A stretch of 64,000 nt of DNA, from positions 68,932,757 through 68,996,756 of the forward strand of contig CM077165.1 of the NCBI GenBank assembly GCA_039583875.1. The letters are read 5' to 3'. This DNA comes from Platanthera guangdongensis (Eukaryota; Streptophyta; Magnoliopsida; Asparagales; Orchidaceae). The notes beneath the pieces were generated by a model. It searched no databases, was not told the DNA's origin, and saw only the letters and a program-made list of their open reading frames with translations. Shown in pieces: positions 55,913 through 64,000 of this stretch; position 1 is the first letter of the stretch; each line of letters begins with the position of its first letter. A program made the translations under genes and the position numbers.

Positions 55913-58271
55913 GAAACTATTTTATTTTCAGTTAAATGTTAATTTTCTGAGGATTTTAGGGATGTTTCTTCACAATAGATGCCCTGACCCGCTTGTTTCC
56001 AATGGAATGCACATCAATGCCTCCAAGAGGCTTACCTGTGCCCTATTTGGGAAATGGGATAGCCAGATTGTAAAGCCCAGCAGAGCCTCTACAATCTCTT
56101 CTTCAGGCACAAGGACTATTTCAGTCTCTTCCCCTCAGGTTTCTGTCCCTGCAGAAGATTTGCCTGCCTCATCATCTCCTCCTTCTCCACTTATTGTTTC
56201 ATCAACAACAATCACATCCACTATCACAATTTCATCCCCCATTTCCATCCCATCTCCAACTTCAATCCCATCTCCAACTCTAACATCAACTGAAGAAATC
56301 TTCCATCCACTACATCACTACCCACACATGGACATTGATTCATCATCTCATATTCCATCATTCACTCTTCTAGATGATTCCTATTTGGATGATTCTCCTT
56401 CATCCCCTCTTGAGCCACCATCATCATCCACTTCTTATCAACAATTACTTTAGGAAATCATTGCTCAACCATCTTTCACACCATCCATATCCACTCCATT
56501 ATCTTCCATCTCAACAATTCCAATATCTCAACCATCACTTCCACCATCCACAGTTTCTCCAACAATATCTCCTGCTGCTCCAATGTTCATCTCTACCACA
56601 TACATCCCTACCTCTACTCAAGTCTCTCTTGAGCAAGTAGACCTTCCAGCTATTGCAGACAAGCTATATAAGCTGATAGCTCCAAGGCTATCACTACTGC
56701 TGGAGACTTCACTAGCTCCACTTCTGAAAACTGTTCAGGAGTTGTCTCCCCGGCTATCCTCTATTCTTCCTCCTTAGGCAATCCCTTCTACTGGGTGCCT
56801 TGATCCAGTTATCACTGAATCTAGGCAGGGGGAGATGCCTTATGAAGCTGAGAGATTGCCTGCTGCAGTAACTCCAGTTTAAGCTCTAGTTGCAGTCATT
56901 ACAGTGGACCTCAGGTCACTGCTATCAGTATTTGATTTTGTATACCTCAGCTGCCTTCCAGACCAGAATACTGAAGACCTTACTAAGGCCATTGTGCCTA
57001 TTTCTTATTGTGAGCCCAGCATTTTAGCCTCTTTTATAGATTTTGTCCAGGCTGTGGACAATGTTAAAATTGTTGCTGCTGCTGTTGATGTTTTAGTTAG
57101 TTCTGATGTTGCTGTTTCAGTTTCTGAGGATGTGCATATTACAGAGGCAATTGATTCTGAGCCTGCTGTACCTGAGCTTATTGTTTTTGAAATTTTTGTT
57201 TCTGAACCTGCTGTTATAGTTCCTTCTACCAGTGTTGTTTCTGTTCCAATTCCTGCTGCTGTTGTTGCTCCTGTTGTTGTTCCTACTGTTATTTCTTCTG
57301 CTCAGTCTCAACAACAGAAAGAATATATCAAAGGGATTGATGCATTGTATGTTAATCCACAAAGTTCAGACAGTGATCAGTTTAGAACTGACTCTGATGA
57401 TTCCTCTGCAACAATTGCAAGGAAAAGCAAAGCAAGAAGCAAGGCCATGAAGAGAGTTCCCCCAGAGAAGGTTATAGATGCAAATGATGTTCCTTATTAT
57501 ATATTGCATGATTGCCAGATTACAGAATCATGGATGCAGTACTCCAGAAATCAGCTGAAAGCCTTGAAAAAGAAAAGGAAGTATGACAAAGATTCATCCC
57601 TTTTCAATCCTCTTCCTCCTCCTCCTTCACCTGATGCAGGTATAGATGGAAGTTCTGCCTTTCAATCTACTGCTAGAAGCCAAAGTTCATATCAATTTCA
57701 AGGAAGATCTTAGCAAAGAGGAAATCAGTCTACAGGTTACCAACCAAGAAGAGGACGGTTCAGAGGTAATCAAAGAGAACTCAGAGTGTATTCTAAAGGA
57801 TATTCCAGGCAACATCCTTATTAAAGGGAAGGACAAGGCCCTACAGATTCTACTTCTGGTCCTTTCCCTTATAAGCTTAAAGATCTTGTCTCTTCCAGAG
57901 CTCCTGTTGATGAGTCAACTAATAGATATGAATCTCCAGTCCCTTTTGAAGACCCTGAAAATAATCCCACTTCATGGACTGCCAGAATGAAAGAGTTGGC
58001 TGCATTAGATCAAATTAAAAATGCTAGAGAACAAGGAATAGACACATCAAATTTCACCACTCTATCAGAACAGAGAAAGAAAGAACTTGAGAGATATTCT
58101 TCCAGCAAATTCTTTGACTCAGAAAGTTATATGAAGCTGCACCCAGAAGCTGTAGTCCCCAGGACAAAACATCAAACGTTTCTAGGTGCAGATGATGACA
58201 GAGGATCCAAGAAAGAAGCTCTTAAACCTAACAAAGAAATAGTTCTCAAAAAGAGCAAGGAGAAAGAATGA
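55913..58271 (+). pseudogene. Element G third ORF, truncated at the 5' end, several breaks
   Basis: Plus strand pieces: 55913-56453 (FLHNRCPDPLVSNGMHINAS, then Ser/Pro/Thr-rich), 56583-56777, 56904-57713 (hydrophobic Val/Ala-rich middle, then acidic Ser, RKSKARSKAMKR, DVPYYILHDCQITESWMQ), 57646-57990 and 57987-58271 (DSESYMKLHPEAVVPR, Lys-rich end). It ends 134 bp before the polypurine tract. Gag and pol are absent; the 5' side joins element F head to head. Confidence 0.78.
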
Positions 58272-58404
58272 TTTTGTAAGCTGACAGTGATACCTATTTC
58301 TGACTATCTGTGATTATATCTATGTTTCTGCAATGCGTTTTTTGGTTATATTTTAGCATTGTATGTTTTTATTTTTCCAATGTCTGTAAATAGTAATCCT
58401 AACC

Positions 58405-58419
58405 CAAATAGGGGGAGAT
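58405..58419 (+). other. Polypurine tract of element G
   Basis: CAAATAGGGGGAGAT just before TGTTGGAAC. Confidence 0.88.
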
Positions 58420-59890
58420 TGTTGGAACACCCTAATACTGATTTGGGCAAGGATCACTATGTCTTTTAGGAAATTTGTTTTGACCTCATGTATAGATCTA
58501 AAGGTCAAATAGATTGAATCTAAGGGTTAGTATTTAGGTTTGAAAGCTGCCCTCAAGACCCTCAAGACCAGATATTTCAGTTCAGGAGACTAAGTCATTT
58601 CGTCGAGCTCAGGTCGACGAATCGTCGAACTCCATTCGACGATCTCTGAGCTCACTTCAACGAGTCTTCGAACTCCATTCGGCGATCTTAGAGCTCAGAT
58701 CGACGTTCCTATCTCTAGTTTATTTCCCTATCTCTAAGCTCAGTTCGACGATAGTTGAGCTCAGATCGACGATTTCTGCTTCAGTCTAAGTCTAGTCGCT
58801 GAGCTCAGTTCAACGATAGTTGAGCTCAGGTCGACGTTTTTCTGAAGAGATCGACGTTTTTCAAGATTCAAATTCAGTCAGTTTTGGTATTCCCTTCTAT
58901 TTATTCCCAGCATTTATTTCAAGAATCTTGTAGCCGTTTCAATTAATCTGGAGCAAGTTTCAAGGAGATTTTAAAGGAATGTTTTATTGTACTTTCCTCC
59001 AGAAGACAAAATGCATTTAAGGAAGTCATTTATGACAGGCTAACAACTATCTTGGACAGAGAATTATTCTATTCAGATCTAAGGAATAAAATATTATTCA
59101 TTCTGCTAGTTAACAACAACAACAAGAAAGAGAGAAAAAAGTTGCAGATATTCACAGTCATAGAATTCTTACAGGAACACACATCACTGAAGGAGATCAA
59201 TATACTGAAATTTCTAGATCCCTTTTGATTCCAGTGTTCAAAGGCCTTATCATTCAAGACTCCAGACACCACACATTTCAGCTGCTGCTGTAATCATCTT
59301 TTGCTGGAGATCTAATCTTCTGAAGGCCTATCACCCTATTGCAAAGCTTCACTTCCTGAACAACTCAAGATCTCAGGGGGAGCGTTGACAACATCCACTA
59401 TCTTCTCTCTGATTGTTGACAGAGAAGATCATCTCACCTCTCTCTCTCTATTATAAAGGGTTTATCAAACTCCCTTCAAAAGTTTGTGTTGGTTTCGGAG
59501 ACCTTGTCAAAACTCAGTGGTGGCAAGACACCTGATCAAAAAATCTAGTTTGGTTTTTGAGCACCTTATCAAAAGCTCATTGGTGCCCAGGACACCTGAT
59601 CAACTCATCCTGCATTGGATTCCTACCTAGGGTGGTAGAAGAGTGGATGTACCTAGATTGATTGGGGAACCACTATAGCTCCTTGTGTCCTCTGGTTGCT
59701 TCTTTGTGTTTTGCTGTGTGCTGTGTTGTTTTATTTCTTGCTTTCATATTTTTATTTTCTACAGCACAATACACATATTATTTAAATTAAGGCTTCCACT
59801 GCAAATAATTTTCATCTTGAAAATTATTTTAATATACTCTATTCATCCCCCCCCCTCTAGAGTTAAGATAGATCTTATCCTCCACTTTCA
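58420..59890 (+). repeat. Element G 3' LTR, Sirevirus-like (end approximate)
   Basis: Starts TGTTGGAACACCC. A block at 58600-58865 has alternating GAGCTC and TCGACGA/TCGTCGA motifs, including TCGACGAATCGTCGA at 58614-58628. TATA-like TATTATAAAGG near 59450. The poly-C motif near 59846 precedes the likely end ...CTTTCA at 59890. Confidence 0.8.
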
Positions 59891-61168
59891 TATCTGACTT
59901 AGAGAGTATTGTATGCGAGTTTACCTTACCGTGGTACTCGGAGTCACCAACTTCCTTGCCTGATTGAGCCATAAGCTCGGAGTATGCTTCCACATTCTCT
60001 CAGCTGGACTCGCTGAGTCGTTATCACTAAGAGTCTTGGACTTCTGGGCGACAAAGCTCTTTTATTCCTTTCTCTTGACCTTGAAGGATTTCTTCTCCTC
60101 TTTCTTGGAGCCTTCCTTCTTCTTGTACCGACACTCCGCAATCATGTGTCCTGCCTTATTGCAACAATAACACAACATCAGAGGAAGAATGTTTGTTCTG
60201 TTTAGATTTGTACCTATCCTCTCGATTGTAGCTTTTTTTAAAACGATCACCATCACGATGGGATTTCCTGAAGTTAGATGAGTATGACTGATTCTTCATC
60301 TGTCTCCTCTACTGAGAAGTTTCTTGAACTGCTTAGATATGAGAGAAAACTCTCTATCCGATAGATCAGAGCTTGACGTGCTAGGATCCGAGTCTTCTGG
60401 AGTGTTTGGGGCACGACTCCTTACTGGTGACACAACTTTAGACTTTCTTGAACTTTCCGCCATTAGAGCTACTGACTTCTCTTTGCTGGAAGTCTTGTTG
60501 TTTTGCTCCTCCTTCTTACTGGTGTTCATCTGTAGTTCGTAGTTGAGCAATTTTCCAAAGAGATTCTGAGGGTAAATCTCAGGCAACTTCCCAAACTCCC
60601 GGATGGTAACCACTTTAGTGTCCCAGTCCTTTGTCAGGGATCTAAGAAACTTGTCGTTTAGTTCGCCATTAGTGAATTTGTTGTAGTAGTTTCTGAAAAC
60701 ATTCCCGATCTTGAAGAACTTCTCGAAGCTGTCAGTAATGGTACCATTTGATCCTTACTTGAATGCTTCGTACTCCTGATTCAGCAATGATCTCTGGTCA
60801 TCTCTAACTTCTTTTATTCCTTCCACCAGAACAACTAGGCAGTCCCACATTTCTTTGGTAGATTTGTAGTGGAATAGATTTTATAACATTGAGAGATCCA
60901 CTACACCTGCGATAATATTCTTAGCCTACTTGTCCAAGGAGACCAAGGAAATTTCATCCTTTGTGAGATCCATCATCTTTTTGGGAATCAAGATATCGGG
61001 GTTTAGAGATGAAGCTTGCGTAGGAATATGCGGTCCTTCTTCCACAATCTAAAAATTTCTTTGATCTATAGCTTCCAAGAAGAATCATACTCTTTCTTTC
61101 CACATGGGAAAGTTCTCTTTCATGCACACTGGTAACTTCATCGAAGACATGTCTTTACTTCTGTCCAT
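59891..61168 (-). pseudogene. Element H gag, Sirevirus-like, broken
   Basis: ATG at 61168 (SMKLPVCMKENFPMWKERV, then a stop), the UBN2 core with FLRSLTKDWDTK readable near 60650-60610, 60613-60296 (MVTIREFGKLPEIYPQNLFG), and a zinc knuckle CYCCNKAGHMIAEC near 60170-60130. A Lys-rich tail follows. The rest of the element is missing where LTR G abuts at about 59890. Confidence 0.85.
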
Positions 61169-61239
61169 GGTAACTATATGATCTCTCTTGACGCTAGAAC
61201 ATGGATCTTGTTTAAGGTGTTAACCTTATATTGAACAAA

Positions 61240-61256
61240 CGCCCCTCCGATACCAA
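61240..61256 (-). other. Primer-binding site of element H
   Basis: TTGGTATCGGAGGGGC on the minus strand, adjoining the LTR edge at 61258; close to the initiator Met tRNA complement. Confidence 0.75.
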
Positions 61257-61257
61257 T

Positions 61258-61490
61258 TGAAAGTATCTAGTGTCTACCTAGATCACCTAGAGGGGGGTGA
61301 ATAGGTGATGTTTGTGTATTTATGTGGAATAAAAATTACTTAAAAATTATATCGATAAGTTGTAAATATACGTATTTTTACGTACGTTAATTAAGTCGTT
61401 TTAGTTTCTTTTTGTCATTTTTAGTTATTTTTCATTAATAAAATGATTCTTTTTTGTAAATATTTTCTAACTAAGCCTTATTTTGATTTT
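61258..61490 (-). repeat. Element H LTR, first part only (end uncertain)
   Basis: TGAAAGTATCTAG followed by CACCTAGAGGGGGGTGAATAGGTG (61289-61312), the Sirevirus LTR-end hairpin motif. Resemblance fades after about 61490, where the LTR of element I seems to begin. Confidence 0.65.
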
Positions 61491-61668
61491 CATAAATCTT
61501 TAGGAAAAAGTAAAAATTTCCAAAGTACATGCCCGTGTACTTCTCGGTCACGCCCGTGACCTGGGCGTGTTACTTTGATTCCAATAGAAGTTGCTGCTTT
61601 TACCGAAAAGTCAAGTACACGCCCGTGTCCTAAATGACACGCCGTGTTCAACCTGTGACATGCCCCAT

Positions 61669-61812
61669 GCCATCGCCACTCGATGCCATCGTCACTCGAC
61701 GCCATCGCCACTCGACACCATCGGCACTCGACGCCATCGCCACTCGACGCCATCGCTACTCGACGCCATCTCCACTCAACACCATCGCCACTCGCCGCCA
61801 TCGCCCGCTCAA
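61669..61812. repeat. 16-bp tandem repeat, about 9 copies
   Basis: Unit GCCATCGCCACTCGAC with 0-3 changes per copy. The period of 16 is not a multiple of three, so the open frames across it on both strands are incidental. Confidence 0.9.
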
Positions 61813-62904
61813 CGTTTGGCGCTCGAAGTTCGTCGAATCGCATGACACGCCCGTGTCAATATTCGACATTCCTGTGACCTCTCCAGCTGTCCCAGACAAG
61901 ACATCGCCAGTGATGAAATGACACGATGCCTTCCCTAGTTAAACCTTATGGACATGCCCCGCCTACACGCCCGTGACAGTAGTGTCATGCCCGTGACTTC
62001 CACATATATAACCCCAATGTCAAACCAATAATAAATGTTCTGGATCAGTTCAACAATAGTAACTACATGCCCCCCTTACATGCCCGTGACCTAGGGAGTG
62101 TAACCTGAAAATTTTGCCTATAAATAGAAACTTTCTGTAAGGTCTAAGGGTTCTGGTTTTTTGAATCATTTTGCTAAGGGAGATGCTGTTTAGTTTGTTT
62201 CAAGCTATGTAAGTGAAATTTTCCCCCTCTCTTTAGTTTTTATTTTTCTTTGTAACTCATTTTTAACTTAATAAAATATGTGTTTTTCTTCTCCTTACAT
62301 CATTTTGGAATGGATCTAAGTACCCCTCCTTAAGTAATCTTATTTGTTTTTTTTTCTTCGTTTTTCTCTTTTAAAATGGGTGTGTGTGTGTATGAGTACA
62401 GATTTATGTTTTTATGTTTTAGTTATTTTTACTTCGATTTGTTTAGATTTAGGATTTTATTGCTTTTTATTCATTCTTATAAATCCGTAAAAATATATTC
62501 AAAGTGGTTTTCATTTTTCTCTAACTTAGATTCTCTTTTAGGTCGTAAAACTTTTTGTTCTTTTTTAACTTTATTTCCATTTTTTACGCACTTTTACGGA
62601 GTTATAAGAATGAATTTATAATAGTTTTAATTTTTGAGCACTCTAATTTTAGATTTTATTTGAAAATCATTTTACCCTTTTAATTTTTATTTTCTCGTTT
62701 TATGCATTTCTATCAAGTTCCAGCGGTAGAAATGCAATTGTTTTAATTTTTAGATCACTTCGTTTTTCGTTTTTTTGCATGTGTGCGTGAGTGTATGAGT
62801 TAGATTTTATTGTTTTTATTCAAGTAGAGTGTGTGTGCATTTTATTTTTGTATAGTGTGTGTGTTTTATTCTTGTAGAGTGTGTGTGCATCTATTTCCTC
62901 CTAC

Positions 62905-63290
62905 TCATTCGAGTAGGACTCACTTTCATTTTTCGCCTACTCGTTTAAGTAGGACTTGTCATTTCCTGCCCACTCGTCTGAGTGGGACTTGTCATTTCCC
63001 GCCTACTCATTTGAGTAGGACTCGTCATTTTTATGGCTTTAATTTCCCACGCACTCGTTTTAGTAGGACTCATAATTTCCCGCCTACTCATTTGAGTAGG
63101 ACTTGTAATTTACTGCTTTCATTTCCCGCCTACTCGTTTGAGTAGGACTTACAATTTTATCGCTTTCATTTCCCGCCTACTCGTTTGAGTAGGAGTTGCA
63201 CTTTACTACTTTCATTTTACAACTTTCATATTCAGCTTTCAATTACTGCTTTCAATTTCTGCTTTCATTTCCCGCCTACTCGTTTGAGTA
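62905..63290. repeat. CCTACTC-N4-GAGTAGG hairpin array
   Basis: About nine or ten units of 7-bp perfect arms around a 4-base loop (most often GTTT or ATTT), spaced by AT-rich stretches such as CTTTCATTTCCCG. Several units in inverted orientation lie in arm I (35765-35990). Confidence 0.88.
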
Positions 63291-64000
63291 GAACTTGAAC
63301 TTTTCAATTATGCAAATTTCTTTCCGCAAGCCATCCCCATTCTGATGAGTGGCTAACCGCTCTTAGCCCTCAATATCGAAGAGCATTGGGACAGATAAAA
63401 TTGCTTTAAATAATTAAAGGTTCTCTTTTTCTCATTAATTAAATTACTTAAGGTTTGCCCTGAAGTTACGATGCGTAGAACAATATATCGATGTGTGGGC
63501 TCTATTTCTGTAGTGCATATGCTTGCTAGCCAAGAGGTCGTACGTGTGGATCGATCTTCCATGGGTAAATGGAGTTCCACACTAACTCTCGAGAGAGGAG
63601 GCGCAAGATTCTACAGGATTGGGTTCCCCACCCAATAGCGGGGTTCTTAGCGTAATGCGGGAATTAAGAGGAATCCTTCGTCGGATAAGAGCATGATTGG
63701 ATAGTCTTAATGTTCAGGTGAGCGATAGTCCTAGAGATAGGTGAGATCATGTTTGTGGAACCTCCACGACCAAGTCTCTGCCATAATTAATTTGAAATTT
63801 AGGATCTCTATTTATTAAAAGTTATTTTAGTTCAAATTCAATTTGATACAATTGCGTTTTTTCTTCTTCGGCTCCTTTTCAATGTTTATTTTTTGTTTTT
63901 ATATATATAAATAATAACCCGTCAAGATATTTTCGGTAAAATAATAGTACCCTCCAGGGAATTCTAAAAATAATCAACCCATCCTCGAGAAAAACACGAC

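Larger units (their letters stand above)
61500..64000 (+). repeat. Long LTR of element I, plus strand, runs off the window
   Basis: Starts with CG-rich DNA carrying ACACGCCCGTGT-type palindromes (61618, 61844-61857). A 16-bp tandem repeat, a plus-strand TATA box (TATAAATA, 62119-62126) and then a long AT-rich transcribed part follow. The part from about 62430 is the inverted relative of arm I. No coding frame is supported. The layout (U3 palindromes, TATA, long R/U5) indicates an LTR rather than a gene. Confidence 0.6.

Noticed and set aside
57117..57362. Asn-rich minus-strand frame (NNSRNNNRSNN)
   Set aside because: Antisense of the Val/Ala-rich part of the third ORF of G.
61490..61921. Frames with ATRRHRHSTPS or DGVEWRWRR repeats, looking like a repeat protein
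   Set aside because: The 16-bp unit shifts frame each copy, so apparent peptide repeats occur in all frames and on both strands.
62376..63145. Hydrophobic, Phe/Tyr/Leu-rich frames that look like membrane proteins
   Set aside because: They arise from T-rich LTR sequence and the CCTACTC hairpin array; no initiation context or conservation in arm I.

Overview
The window looks like nuclear, gene-poor, repeat-rich DNA of a flowering plant, probably a eudicot. It is built almost entirely of LTR retrotransposons of the Ty1/Copia and Ty3/Gypsy superfamilies, mostly long-LTR, with initiator-Met tRNA primer sites and 5-bp target duplications. I see no host gene, rRNA, tRNA or CRISPR. A run of exactly 500 N (46122-46621) marks a scaffold gap. 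The species cannot be named from the sequence.

Left half (1-34.8 kb) is a four-deep nest resolved by target-site duplications. A Gypsy element (E, minus) is the oldest host. A Sirevirus-like Copia (C, 78-33091, minus) split it, with GCTAC duplicated. Another Copia (A, 1074-21538, minus) landed in the 3' LTR of C, with CTGTC duplicated. A second Sirevirus-like Copia (B, 7827 to about 20793, plus) landed in the 5' LTR of A. B is the best preserved: 2.08-kb LTRs, gag, pol, and a third ORF of 707 codons before the polypurine tract. B and C are relatives; C is more decayed.

Middle (34.8-46.1 kb): a long AT-rich Gypsy-like LTR (arm I) was hit by a complete chromodomain Gypsy element (D, 36098-45601, minus, 2.30-kb LTRs, ATTTA duplicated). 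D carries gag, protease, RT, RNase H, integrase and a chromodomain, and a likely 76-bp intron between gag and pol.

Right half (46.6-64 kb): an old minus-strand Copia (J) containing a solo LTR (K); two 3' halves of Sirevirus-like elements joined head to head (F minus, G plus); a minus-strand gag with its LTR (H); and a long plus-strand LTR (I) whose last 1.8 kb is an inverted, diverged copy of arm I.

The strongest unexplained signal is in the non-coding DNA. The LTRs of B and C hold dense arrays of the palindrome TGTCGACA (about 32 perfect copies in 0.9 kb in B). A second array, followed by the same TATA sequence, sits inside both elements directly upstream of the third ORF, whose B product carries a PKKKRK nuclear-localisation motif. 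Related CG-centred palindromes recur in the LTRs of unrelated families (D, F, G, K, I). A self-encoded nuclear factor acting on its own motif arrays, as VANC proteins do in VANDAL DNA transposons, is a testable hypothesis and not a conclusion.
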